64,000 bases of DNA from Anaerolineae bacterium (GTDB lineage: Bacteria > Chloroflexota > Anaerolineae > Aggregatilineales > UBA2796): assembly GCA_019637615.1 (NCBI GenBank), contig JAHBVJ010000017.1:62001-126000 (forward strand). The letters are read 5' to 3'. Shown here one piece after another: positions 27,027-35,599 of the stretch; position 1 is the stretch's first letter, and every line of letters starts with the position of its first letter. Made by a program: the position numbers and the translations under genes. The notes beneath the pieces are model-generated. The model did not search any database, was not told where the DNA came from, and worked only from the letters and a program-made list of their open reading frames with translations.

Positions 27027-27917
27027 ATGAAACTAGTTCGTATGCTCATGGTTATCAGCGCGGTGGCGATGCTGATCCTTTCCGGCAGCCATCACACGAT
27101 GGCTCTTGAGGGGGCACATGTTCAGTTTGTCCACCTCGCACCATCGGTCGCCAGCGTCGATATTTATGTCGGTGATCAGCCCGTCGTTCAGGGGTTGGCC
27201 TACAAAGCAGTCTCCAACCCGGTGATGGTTGAAGGCGCTGAAATCAAGGTTCAGATCGTACCTGCGGGCGGGATGCTGATGAACGCGCTGACGTCGGAGC
27301 CGATCACGGTGACGCTGGATATGGCACAGTCAAGTATGGTCGTCGCGCTGGTGGGTTCGTCGGCGGACAATACGTTAGGGTTAGTGCCGCTGGCGGGTGA
27401 ACTACCCTCCACGATGCAAACAGTCGGCGCGGCTTCGGCGGGGAACATCAAGATTTCCGGCGCGTGGGCACGCCCAACTGCCGTAAAATCGATGGCTGGC
27501 ATGGGTGATATGGCGACACCAGAAGCGACCACCGATAGTATGGGCGGGATGGGCGACATGGCGACGCCAGAAGCAAGCATGGGTAGCTCCGAGATGTCGA
27601 TGCCCACCAGCGCCGCTTATATGTTGATCGAAAACATGGGGGATACTGACGATAAACTGGTTAGCGTCGCCTGTGATGCCGCGAAACTGGTACAGGTTCA
27701 CCAGACGGTGATCGAGAATGAAGTTGCCAAGATGCAAGAGGTCGAAGGTGGTCTGGTCGTTCCGGCGAAGAGCAGCGTAGAGCTGAAACCGGGCAGCTAC
27801 CACATCATGCTCATGCAAATGCAGCGCGATCTCGTCGTGGGCGATGTCATCACGGTAACGCTGACCTTCGAATCCGGCACCACGCTGGAAGTCACGGTAC
27901 CCGTCAAGCAAATGTAA
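27027..27917 (+). CDS. Exported DUF4397 - PCu(A)C copper chaperone fusion
   Basis: A 296-residue exported protein; ATG 27027 has AGGAG 12 nt upstream. After a signal peptide (about 27 residues) comes a DUF4397-like beta domain (HVQFVHLAPSVASVDIYVGD; VALVGSSADN). Then follows a PCu(A)C domain: ISGAWARPT, AAYMLIENMGD and the copper-site set VHQTVIENEVAKM with SYHIMLM, giving His-x10-Met and, about 22 residues on, His-x-Met. The PCu(A)C domain is interrupted after WARPT by a Met-rich insert carrying MGDMATPEA twice. PCu(A)C proteins deliver Cu(I) to the CuA/CuB sites of haem-copper oxidases, usually with SCO, encoded next. Confidence 0.83.
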   Translation: MKLVRMLMVISAVAMLILSGSHHTMALEGAHVQFVHLAPSVASVDIYVGDQPVVQGLAYKAVSNPVMVEGAEIKVQIVPAGGMLMNALTSEPITVTLDMAQSSMVVALVGSSADNTLGLVPLAGELPSTMQTVGAASAGNIKISGAWARPTAVKSMAGMGDMATPEATTDSMGGMGDMATPEASMGSSEMSMPTSAAYMLIENMGDTDDKLVSVACDAAKLVQVHQTVIENEVAKMQEVEGGLVVPAKSSVELKPGSYHIMLMQMQRDLVVGDVITVTLTFESGTTLEVTVPVKQM

Positions 27918-27926
27918 CGTCAACGC

Positions 27927-27961
27927 AGTGGGCTGGTTTTCTCACAGAAACCAGCCTCACT
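27927..27961 (+). terminator. Strong hairpin after the PCu(A)C gene
   Basis: agtg plus ggctggttt (27927-27939) pairs with aaaccagcc (27948-27956) and cact, about 13 bp with one bulge. No T-run follows, so it may stabilise the 3' end or reduce read-through into the SCO gene rather than fully terminate. Confidence 0.5.
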
Positions 27962-28048
27962 GATCACTTCTGTCCGGGTTGGCCTTGACCCGGACACTTA
28001 TCGACTCGGAACTGTATGCATGAGATAATGTGGATGGAGAGTATGACA

Positions 28049-28681
28049 ATGTCAAGATTTATGAAAGCGTTGTGGCTGATTTCAACACTCGTAGGATTAA
28101 CGCTTGCCGGATGCAGTGGCGCACCAGCCGCGCCGACCGTCAAACTAACGCCCACGCCAGCACCGGGGGGAATCATCCCCGTCGATCCGCCTGTCGCGTT
28201 GACCGATTTTTCGCTTGCCAACAGCCAGAATGGCACGACCACACTCAAAAATTGGTCAGGCAAGTTCACGCTGGTCACGTTTGGCTACACGCATTGCCCT
28301 GATGTTTGCCCGATCAATCTGGCCTTGTTTCGCCAACTGCATATCAAGCTGGACGCAGAGTCGGATCAGATAAATTTCTATTTCGTCAGCGTCGATGGCG
28401 AACGTGATACGCCGGCTGTGTTAGCCAAACACCTCCCGCTGTTCGATGAGGCGATCATCGGCTTGACGGGCACAGATGACGCTGTTCAGGTGCTAACCAA
28501 GCAGTTCGGCGTGACCTACAAGCTCGAAAAGACAACACCCGACCAGACTGACTATGCGGTCACCCATACGGCTTCGTCGTTTCTCGTAGATCGGCAGGGA
28601 CGCATCCGCCGTGTGTATGCGTATGGCTACGATCCAGAGTTAGTGTCCAAAGATATTCAAGCACTGATCCAACAAGGGTAA
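28049..28681 (+). CDS. SCO1/SenC-type copper lipoprotein
   Basis: A roughly 210-residue lipoprotein. Several in-frame ATGs exist (28016, 28043, 28049); I prefer 28049 because GGAGAG at 28036-28041 is 7 nt upstream. The lipobox is LTLAGC, then a Pro/Thr linker. The thioredoxin-like SCO domain has YTHCPDVCP (copper-binding CxxxC) and the His ligand in AVTHTASSFLVD. SCO proteins insert copper into the CuA centre of cytochrome oxidase or act as its thiol reductase. It is followed by cytochrome genes with TAATG overlap. Confidence 0.9.
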   Translation: MSRFMKALWLISTLVGLTLAGCSGAPAAPTVKLTPTPAPGGIIPVDPPVALTDFSLANSQNGTTTLKNWSGKFTLVTFGYTHCPDVCPINLALFRQLHIKLDAESDQINFYFVSVDGERDTPAVLAKHLPLFDEAIIGLTGTDDAVQVLTKQFGVTYKLEKTTPDQTDYAVTHTASSFLVDRQGRIRRVYAYGYDPELVSKDIQALIQQG

Positions 28682-29376
28682 TGAGCGCTACGGGAGACGT
28701 ATTGATGGAACATTCTCAGAAACCGACGACGCCTATAGCGCTGCATGTGCCCAAGCGAACGGTATTTATCATGCTTGGTGTAGCGGTGGCTGTGGTGGTT
28801 TTGATCGTGAGTAGTACGCTGGTTGTCCAGAATCAGGCTAACCAGATCGAGGCGATCAACGCCTATCAGACGCAGTGCTATATCGGGACGTTGGGCGCGG
28901 AAAGCTACGTGTTCATTTACGCATATTACGGCACCTCCACCCCGAAGCCGACCTACACGCCGATCACGATGGCGCTCACGGAACGCGCCAACGATCCGCA
29001 CGCCAGTCGCGATCAGACGATGGTCGCTATGTCGCCGTTGGCTAGCGCCACGCCCGCTGCCGTCTCGACGCTGTACCTCCAACCCGATGCCAAGCGCGGT
29101 GAGATTGTCTTTAACGGCGTAGGCAACTGCTTCGCGTGCCACGATACGAAATTGGGGATCGGGCAGGTGGGGCCGTCATTGATGAATATTCCGCTGATCA
29201 GCCAAGCCCGCGTTCCGGGCGTCGCGCCAGAGTTGTACTTGAAAGAATCGATCCTAGCGCCGAATAACTACATCGTCCCCGGTTTCGCGCCGGACGTGAT
29301 GCCCAAGAACTACGCAACCAACCTGACTAACATCCAGATCAATGACCTGATTGCGTATATGATGACCCTCAAATGA
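28681..29376 (+). CDS. Membrane-anchored monohaem cytochrome c
   Basis: A 231-residue protein; ATG 28681 overlaps the SCO stop (TAATG), while ATG 28705 has its own GGGAG, so either start may be used. An uncleaved-looking N-terminal helix (VFIMLGVAVAVVVLIVSSTL) anchors a class-I cytochrome domain with the haem motif CFACH in GNCFACHDTKLGIGQVGPSL and a Met-containing segment PGFAPDVMPKNYATN supplying the axial Met. A roughly 90-residue region between anchor and haem domain is unusual. Likely an electron carrier outside the membrane for an oxidase or for the adjacent di-haem enzyme. Confidence 0.87.
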   Translation: MSATGDVLMEHSQKPTTPIALHVPKRTVFIMLGVAVAVVVLIVSSTLVVQNQANQIEAINAYQTQCYIGTLGAESYVFIYAYYGTSTPKPTYTPITMALTERANDPHASRDQTMVAMSPLASATPAAVSTLYLQPDAKRGEIVFNGVGNCFACHDTKLGIGQVGPSLMNIPLISQARVPGVAPELYLKESILAPNNYIVPGFAPDVMPKNYATNLTNIQINDLIAYMMTLK

Positions 29377-29409
29377 TCGATGGCTCGATGCGATAAGGAC
29401 CGGATCGTC

Positions 29410-30582
29410 ATGCGGTACGCAAAGGTTATGCTCATCGGCTGGGTGAGCATAACCCTATTATTGATCGCGGCTTTGATCGCGATTTTTTCAGCGGCGGATT
29501 CGACATCGACGCGCGCGCTGAGCGCTCAGCGGGCAGCAAACTACGTATGGCAGTTGCCACCCGGTTTCCCAGTGCCGAACGTGCCCGTCGACAACCCGAT
29601 GAGCGAGGCCAAAGTCAAGCTCGGACGTTACCTGTTCTACGATCCGCACCTGTCCAGCGATAGTTCGTATTCGTGCGCCTCGTGTCATTCGCCGGAGGTG
29701 GCCTTTAGTGACAGCCGTCCGGTAGCTATCGGCGTGACGGGGCAGAAGCATCCGCGCAATACGCAGGGGCTGACCAACGTGGCCTACTATACCACGCTGA
29801 CGTGGGCGAATCCGGCGCTCACAAGCATCGAGCAGCAAGTGCTGATGCCGATGTTCGGGGAAACCCCCGTTGAGATGGGCATGGCGGGACACGAAGAAGC
29901 AATTCTTGGCTATTTCCAGCGGAGCAACGTTTACCGTCAGATGTTTGCCGACGCTTTCCCCGATGAGCCGGATGCGATCAATTATCAAAGTGTCAGCATG
30001 GCGCTGGCCTCGTTCAGCCGTACACTGATCTCCGGCAATTCGCCGTATGATCGGTACACATTTCAAGGGGATCAAACGGCTTTGTCACCCTCTGCGTTGC
30101 GCGGCATGAAGTTGTTCATGTCAGATGCGTTAGCGTGCAGTCAGTGTCATGCGGGATTCAACTTCACGCTGGATACCAGCTATCAAGGCGCGCCCGCTGT
30201 CGAATCACCGTTTTTCAACATCGGCTTATACAACCTCGACGGCAAGGGCGCGTATCCAGCCGATAATACAGGGCTGGCAGCGACAACCCATCGCGCCGAG
30301 GACATGGGGCGCTTCCGCGTGCCAAGTTTGCGCAATGTCGCGCTGACCGCGCCTTACATGCACGATGGCAGTTTGTTGACGCTCAAGGATGTCCTCGGCT
30401 TCTACGCGGCGGGCGGACGTACCAGCCCGTACCAGAGCGAACTCATCAAAGGCTTCACGCTGACCGATCAGGATGAGCAGGATCTGCTGAACTTCCTCCA
30501 CAGCCTGACCGACGATCAATTCGTCAACGATCCGCGCTTTAGCAACCCGTTCACCATCACCGCCTCGGAGGAAAGTCCCTGA
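29410..30582 (+). CDS. Di-haem cytochrome c peroxidase / MauG family
   Basis: About 390 residues from ATG 29410 (AAGGA upstream; an ATG at 29380 is possible). An N-terminal helix anchors or exports the protein. Two haem-binding motifs are visible: CASCH in YSCASCHSPEVAFSD and CSQCH in ALACSQCHAGFNF, with family segments KVKLGRYLFYDPHLS, FGETPVEMGM and RVPSLRNVALTAPYMHDGS. Members reduce H2O2 with electrons from a small cytochrome, or oxidise proteins (MauG). The preceding cytochrome c is a plausible donor. It ends the copper/haem cluster. Confidence 0.93.
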   Translation: MRYAKVMLIGWVSITLLLIAALIAIFSAADSTSTRALSAQRAANYVWQLPPGFPVPNVPVDNPMSEAKVKLGRYLFYDPHLSSDSSYSCASCHSPEVAFSDSRPVAIGVTGQKHPRNTQGLTNVAYYTTLTWANPALTSIEQQVLMPMFGETPVEMGMAGHEEAILGYFQRSNVYRQMFADAFPDEPDAINYQSVSMALASFSRTLISGNSPYDRYTFQGDQTALSPSALRGMKLFMSDALACSQCHAGFNFTLDTSYQGAPAVESPFFNIGLYNLDGKGAYPADNTGLAATTHRAEDMGRFRVPSLRNVALTAPYMHDGSLLTLKDVLGFYAAGGRTSPYQSELIKGFTLTDQDEQDLLNFLHSLTDDQFVNDPRFSNPFTITASEESP

Positions 30583-30677
30583 TCATCCGGATAACGTAGT
30601 GGGAACAAATCGCAAGGGCGGCGCGTCGTAGGGATAACATGTTCTTTGCTGCACCATGATTTGGAGGTTCGCGCGAC

Positions 30678-31676
30678 ATGTCTCCCCTGCGAAAATCGCA
30701 TCGACCACTGGCGGCGTTTCTTGTGTTGTTCTCGCTATTCGTCATGAGCGTATTCACGCTGCCTATGCACGTGTCCGCTTACTGGTGGGCAACCCTGACT
30801 CCGACTGCGCCCCCTCTCGTCCAAATCGCATATCAAGGCGGGATGTGCGCAGATCACGCGTGTTATTCATCAACGACCATTTATCGAGATGGCAGTGTGG
30901 GTTACTACCGACAAGGCGGCTATGTTGTAACAGGTTTTGAGGGGATTGGAAGACTTGATCGAGCCTCTATTGATAGGCTAGAGTCGCTGATTGAAACGAC
31001 GGATATTGCCACTCTCAGAACGACCAAATTTACTGATATATGCCCAACTGCCTATGACGGTAGCGAAACTGTATATACTTTCTATCGCAGTAAGGGGACT
31101 GAGATCATTTCCAATTGCGAATATGTCATCGACCATTCACATCCCTTAATTAAGGCGCTGGACGCGGTATTGCAGCGTGCCGAGGCTGTGATCACCCCGA
31201 TCGTGACATCTACGTCTCTCCCGTCCATCACGCCGACCACGGTAGCTACGCCGCTGCTCGAAGCGCTGCGGCAGAAATTGGCGACAGGTTGGCACTGCGT
31301 TCGGGCAACCGTAACATACGAGGGATCGCTTTACCGCTTTGACTGCCAGATCGCACCGGCTACAAGCGTTTTGGTCACATTCCAACAGTTCGAGACGGAA
31401 GCGGATGCCCAACGCGCCTTTCCGCTGATCCCCAACGCCGTGACGACCACATTTCATGGCTTTCCAGCGGCGACTGGCATTACCAGCAAGACAGAGCATG
31501 AAACTGTCGAAGTGTTCGTGATCCAAGCGCGGCGGGTCATCGTCACGATTTACAGCCATCTCGAATTTATCTATGGCTTACACGCCGCCGATGCCGCCGA
31601 AAGTGTCTATTGGGCAGCGCTTGACCTTGGCATGGTGGATTTTCAACCGATCCCGACACGGACACCCATGCCCTAG
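30678..31676 (+). CDS. Exported protein of unknown function
   Basis: A 332-residue protein; ATG 30678 follows GGAGG. Signal segment LAAFLVLFSLFVMSVFTLPM. The N-terminal part (IAYQGGMCADHACYSSTTIY, DGSVGYYRQGGYVVTGFEGI, SLIETTDIATLR) looks like a small domain with two Cys near each other and another pair later (FTDICPTAYDGSET, SNCEYVID). A TPT-like linker near residue 180 leads to a second domain (QFETEADAQRAF). No family is recognised. It stands alone between the cytochrome cluster and a small unknown gene. Confidence 0.65.
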   Translation: MSPLRKSHRPLAAFLVLFSLFVMSVFTLPMHVSAYWWATLTPTAPPLVQIAYQGGMCADHACYSSTTIYRDGSVGYYRQGGYVVTGFEGIGRLDRASIDRLESLIETTDIATLRTTKFTDICPTAYDGSETVYTFYRSKGTEIISNCEYVIDHSHPLIKALDAVLQRAEAVITPIVTSTSLPSITPTTVATPLLEALRQKLATGWHCVRATVTYEGSLYRFDCQIAPATSVLVTFQQFETEADAQRAFPLIPNAVTTTFHGFPAATGITSKTEHETVEVFVIQARRVIVTIYSHLEFIYGLHAADAAESVYWAALDLGMVDFQPIPTRTPMP

Positions 31677-31753
31677 CAGCGCAGGAAAGGCGCTGTTTCG
31701 AACTGCTGCCGAAGTCTGCTAAAATTGCGCTATGATCACTACGAGAATCATGC

Positions 31754-32119
31754 ATGTCCATCGTTATCAGCGTTGAGTATCGCGATGCCAATGGGCAGTG
31801 GCAACCTATCGAGCTTGATTTTGAGGGGCATCTGGCAGGGCACGAGGTGGCGCGCGTCCAACTGTGGGGAGCGCCGATCATGCACCAACTAGGGTTGAAG
31901 TTGCTGCCCCAACTTGCCACCGGTCAGCCCTTGATCGTAGAAGGGGTGGAACTGGCACAGCTAGAAGCCGAAGCCAGACTCGTGCTCGACAACGTGCCAA
32001 TGATTATCGCTAACACCACCTACCCTAGAGACAAGAGAATACTGATCCACCGCGCCGAAAATATCTTGTATGCCGTCTTGAACGCTCAAGCCTATGTTGG
32101 GCGTGTGTGGATCGGTTAG
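31754..32119 (+). CDS. Small cytoplasmic protein of unknown function
   Basis: A 121-residue soluble protein without signal, Cys or catalytic motif (VISVEYRDANGQWQPIELDF at the start, LIHRAENILYAVLNAQAYVG near the end). Its position 15 nt before the DnaD-like gene suggests one operon. Not recognised. Confidence 0.55.
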   Translation: MSIVISVEYRDANGQWQPIELDFEGHLAGHEVARVQLWGAPIMHQLGLKLLPQLATGQPLIVEGVELAQLEAEARLVLDNVPMIIANTTYPRDKRILIHRAENILYAVLNAQAYVGRVWIG

Positions 32120-32134
32120 GAGCACTGAACTTTC

Positions 32135-32860
32135 ATGACATCCCGACCATCGCGTCCGATGCGCGGTTTTGCCGGATTCGCGGCGGGCAAGGGTACCATC
32201 CGCGTACCGAGCGCTTTTTTCAGCGACCTGCTGCCTCTGATCGATGATCTGGCGGAGTTGAAGGTTACTGTCTACGCATTCTGGGCGCTGCAACAGCACG
32301 AGAGCGAACACCGCTATCTGCGCCTCAGCGATCTGGTTGAGGATCAATTGCTGTTAGCAGGGTTAGCTGAGGATGCGCCGACGCAGCGTAAGCTCCTGAT
32401 CCATGCGCTGGAACGTGCTACGGCACGCGGTACACTGCTGCACGTGCATGTTCCCGCTACACCACCCGAAGAATTGTATTTCATGAACACGGATAAAGGG
32501 CGCAAAGCCGTCACCGCGCTGGAAAATGGCGACTGGCAGCCCGGCAACGCGCACCAACCCGTCGGCCTGATCGTGGAACGCCCTAACATCTTCGCGCTGT
32601 ATGAGCAGAATATCGGCCCGCTGACGCCGCTGCTGAGTGAGATGCTGCGCGACGCCGAGACCAGTTATCCGCCGGAGTGGATCACGGACGCGGTCAAGAT
32701 CGCGGTGGAGAATAATAAACGCAGTTGGCGCTATGTGGAAGCCATCCTCAAGAGTTGGGCGACGGAAGGCCGCAACAATAGCCGCGTCAGCAAGAGCGAA
32801 AAAGAAGATGTGAACCCGTATTTGCAGGATGAGTATTTCCGCCGCCGCGAGGAAGAATGA
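32135..32860 (+). CDS. DnaD-domain protein
   Basis: A 241-residue protein. The N-terminal half has a winged-helix-like layout (FSDLLPLIDDLAELKVTVYAFWAL; YLRLSDLVEDQLLLAGL). The C-terminal half matches the DnaB/DnaD replication-protein domain: IFALYEQNIGPLTPLLSEML near residue 153, and EWITDAVKIAVENNKRSWRYVEAILKSWATEG ending near 220 (the YxxxILKxW signature). In Firmicutes DnaD helps load the replicative helicase; in other phyla the homologue's role is less clear. AGGAG precedes ATG by about 12 nt. Confidence 0.83.
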   Translation: MTSRPSRPMRGFAGFAAGKGTIRVPSAFFSDLLPLIDDLAELKVTVYAFWALQQHESEHRYLRLSDLVEDQLLLAGLAEDAPTQRKLLIHALERATARGTLLHVHVPATPPEELYFMNTDKGRKAVTALENGDWQPGNAHQPVGLIVERPNIFALYEQNIGPLTPLLSEMLRDAETSYPPEWITDAVKIAVENNKRSWRYVEAILKSWATEGRNNSRVSKSEKEDVNPYLQDEYFRRREEE

Positions 32861-32918
32861 CGCGGCATGGAGACGAACTCAGGATGACCAACACGCGATC
32901 ATCCTGAGCAGACTATGA

Positions 32919-34013
32919 TTACAATTCGCGTTGTGGAAATGACTCGACTGGAGGTGCGTCCTGCATGTGCTCGACGTTGTCAGCCTCGTTGCCATTATCG
33001 CTCATGTGGCGCAGACTGAGACCCAAGCGGCGGGCGGTGCCGTTGATGTTCAGGATGCGGGCGCGGACACGTTCCCCCTCTTTGACCACGTTGCGTGGAT
33101 GTAGGAAACTACCTTCCGCTAACTCGGAGACGTGGATCAGCCCTTCGAGGCCATCCTCGACGCAAGCGAACGCGCCGAAATCCACTACGTTGGTGATCAA
33201 GCCTTCCACGATCTGACCGATCCGGTAGCGCTTCTCGACAGTTTCCCACGGATCAGGCTGCAAGCGCTTCAGACTGAGCGCCACCCGCCCTTGATCGCGG
33301 CTGATCTCCATCACATAGACCTTGATGTTGTCGCCACGATTCAAAATATCTTTCGGATGACCAACTCGTCCCCAACTTAGCTCACTAATATGGATCAGTC
33401 CTTCGAGGCCGCCGAGATCGACAAACGCCCCGAATTCGCACAGGTTGGTGACATGGCCTTCGTAAATATCGCCCTTGCGTAAACGATCTAAAATATCGGC
33501 ACGCGTGCCCGCTTGCACCATCGCGGCACGCTCGGAGAGCACCAAACGGTTTTGCGGCTGGTTCAACTCGATCACGCGGAGGGTCAGCATTTGCCCCACC
33601 CGCGCGGAGAGTTCGCTGCGTCGCGCTTGACCATCGGGCACATTGGGGAATTCCATTAGTTGGCTGGCAGGCACAAAACCGCGTAGGCTGCTCCACTGTA
33701 CGAGCAAGCCGCCCCGGTTGTAGCCGATCACGGGCAATTCAACGACCCGATCTTCGACATAGGTGCGTTGAACCGTCTCCCAATCTTGCGCTTCATCGTG
33801 GGGTTCCCCCGCTTCGGGCACTGTCACTTCGTACGTTTCCCAACTGGAGCTAGAACGTGGCTTGCTGCTGCTCAATTCCCCCTCGCGCAGCAGTGCCGCC
33901 CAATAGCTCTCATCTGGTGGTGGTGGAGGCGGTACGTAATCAGCCCGATGCGCGTCGGCTGGGGTTACCTTCCGTCCCGGTGTACCCGAAGAGTGTCCAT
34001 TCTGCCTATCCAT
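32919..34013 (-). CDS. S1 RNA-binding repeat protein (ribosomal protein S1-like)
   Basis: A 364-residue protein; I prefer the internal ATG at 34013 (GGAAG upstream) over ATG 34037. After a charged, low-complexity N-terminus come three S1 domains: a divergent first (VIGYNRGGLLVQWSSLRGFV), then YEGHVTNLCEFGAFVDLGGLEGLIHISELS and IVEGLITNVVDFGAFACVED with ISELS/VSELA motifs. Such proteins help load structured mRNAs onto the 30S subunit; shorter three-repeat versions occur in several phyla. It is divergent from the nucleotide-sugar dehydrogenase. Confidence 0.88.
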   Translation of the reverse strand: MDRQNGHSSGTPGRKVTPADAHRADYVPPPPPPDESYWAALLREGELSSSKPRSSSSWETYEVTVPEAGEPHDEAQDWETVQRTYVEDRVVELPVIGYNRGGLLVQWSSLRGFVPASQLMEFPNVPDGQARRSELSARVGQMLTLRVIELNQPQNRLVLSERAAMVQAGTRADILDRLRKGDIYEGHVTNLCEFGAFVDLGGLEGLIHISELSWGRVGHPKDILNRGDNIKVYVMEISRDQGRVALSLKRLQPDPWETVEKRYRIGQIVEGLITNVVDFGAFACVEDGLEGLIHVSELAEGSFLHPRNVVKEGERVRARILNINGTARRLGLSLRHMSDNGNEADNVEHMQDAPPVESFPQREL

Positions 34014-34214
34014 AATTACTTCCAGTGCCGCCCACATTCGCTAAAATTTACGAGTTCTTTACAATGCGCCATTATAAGAGCGCAGTTTTGCCTTGTCAAA
34101 CAGTCAACACCGTAGGTAAATCGCACAAAAGTGGTGGTTCGTGGCGAATTTTTTACGTTTGAACGGCAATCGGCAGACGGCTATAATCTCCACCACTATT
34201 AGGAAAAGGCAAAG

Positions 34215-35537
34215 ATGTATAAACAACAACTCATTGACAAACTATCCAACAAGTCCGCGACGATTGGTATTATCGGCTTGGGGTATGTTGGGTTGCCCTT
34301 GGCGGTCGCATTTGCCGAGGTCGGGTTCAATGTGATTGGACTGGATCTGAGCACCGAGAAAGTCAAGATTCTCAACGACGCGCAGAGTTATATTCCCGAT
34401 ATTCCCACAGCGCAGCTCGGCCCACTCGTCAAAGCAGGTAAATTGCGCGCCACCACCAGTTACGCCGATCTGCGTGAGGTGGACGCGGTAAGCATCTGCG
34501 TGCCGACGCCACTGACCAAGACTAAAGACCCTGACATGAGCTACGTCATCAGCGCCAGCGATTCGATTGCCGAGATCGCGCATCCCGGCATGTTGATCGT
34601 GCTGGAAAGTACCTCGTATCCCGGCACCACGGACGAGATCACCGTGCCGCGCTTGAAGGCCAAGGGCTTGGAACCGGGGAAAGACGTATTTATTTCATTT
34701 TCGCCGGAACGCATCGACCCCGCTAACAAGAAGTGGCATGTGCGGAACACGCCCAAAGTGATCGGCGGCGTGACCGAAGCGTGCCAAGAAGTGACGTGCC
34801 TGTATTACGGCTCGATTGTCGATACCGTCGTGCCAGTATCCTCCCCCACCGCCGCCGAAATGGTCAAACTGCTGGAAAACACCTTCCGCGCGGTCAATAT
34901 CGGCTTGGTCAACGAAGTTGCCCTGATGTGCGATAAGCTCGGTGTTGACGTGTGGGAAATCATCCGCGCCGCGACCTCCAAGCCGTTCGGTTTCATGCCG
35001 TTCTACCCCGGCCCCGGCCTCGGCGGACACTGCATTCCCATCGATCCGCTGTACCTGAGCTGGAAGCTCAAGACGCTGAATTACACGTCGCGCTTTATTG
35101 AACTGGCTAGCGAGATCAACACTGGAATGCCGGAATACGTGATCGAGAAGGTGATGACCGCGCTGAACGACGAATCGAAGGCAGTGCGTGGCTCCAAAGT
35201 GGTGGTGTTGGGCGTGGCCTACAAGCGCGATGTGGACGATGTGCGGGAAAGCCCCGCGCTGGACATCATCCAACTACTGGAGGAGAAGGGCGCGCAGGTC
35301 AGCTATCACGATCCGTTCGTCGCGTCGATCCGCTTGGAGCACGACCGCCGCATGGAATCAACCGCCCTCAGCGAGGACTGGCTGAAAACGGCTGACTGCG
35401 TGCTAGTCGTGACCGATCACACCGTATTTGACTATGCGTGGATCGCCGGACACAGCCATTTGATCGTGGACACACGCAACGCGCTCGGTCAATTCAAGCG
35501 TCAAAACGGCAGCGGCGCTCGGATCGTCGGACTGTAA
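34215..35537 (+). CDS. UDP-N-acetyl-hexosamine dehydrogenase (nucleotide-sugar dehydrogenase)
   Basis: A 440-residue UDP-glucose/GDP-mannose dehydrogenase superfamily member. Rossmann motif GIIGLGYVGLPLAVAFAEVG, STSYPGTTDEI-type segment (ESTSYPGTTDEITVPRLK), the NTFRAVNIGLVNEVALM helix and catalytic Cys273 in GPGLGGHCIPIDPLY. The GHCIPxDP form with long C-terminal domain is typical of WecC/WbpA/TviB-type enzymes oxidising UDP-GlcNAc, UDP-ManNAc or UDP-GalNAc to uronic acids for surface polysaccharide. First gene of the glycan cluster; ATG 34215 follows AGGAAAAGG. Confidence 0.88.
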   Translation: MYKQQLIDKLSNKSATIGIIGLGYVGLPLAVAFAEVGFNVIGLDLSTEKVKILNDAQSYIPDIPTAQLGPLVKAGKLRATTSYADLREVDAVSICVPTPLTKTKDPDMSYVISASDSIAEIAHPGMLIVLESTSYPGTTDEITVPRLKAKGLEPGKDVFISFSPERIDPANKKWHVRNTPKVIGGVTEACQEVTCLYYGSIVDTVVPVSSPTAAEMVKLLENTFRAVNIGLVNEVALMCDKLGVDVWEIIRAATSKPFGFMPFYPGPGLGGHCIPIDPLYLSWKLKTLNYTSRFIELASEINTGMPEYVIEKVMTALNDESKAVRGSKVVVLGVAYKRDVDDVRESPALDIIQLLEEKGAQVSYHDPFVASIRLEHDRRMESTALSEDWLKTADCVLVVTDHTVFDYAWIAGHSHLIVDTRNALGQFKRQNGSGARIVGL

Positions 35538-35551
35538 GGCTCGTTCCCCTC

Positions 35552-35584
35552 GTCCCTTTCTGGGCGCGGTGTTCGGAAAGGGAC
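35552..35584 (+). other. 9-bp hairpin between glycan genes
   Basis: gtccctttc (35552-35560) and gaaagggac (35576-35584) pair perfectly around a 15-nt loop, inside the 62-nt gap before the first glycosyltransferase. No T-run follows. It may act as a partial terminator or mRNA stabiliser setting the ratio of dehydrogenase to transferases. Confidence 0.4.
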
Positions 35585-35599
35585 ACACGGTAATTCTGA

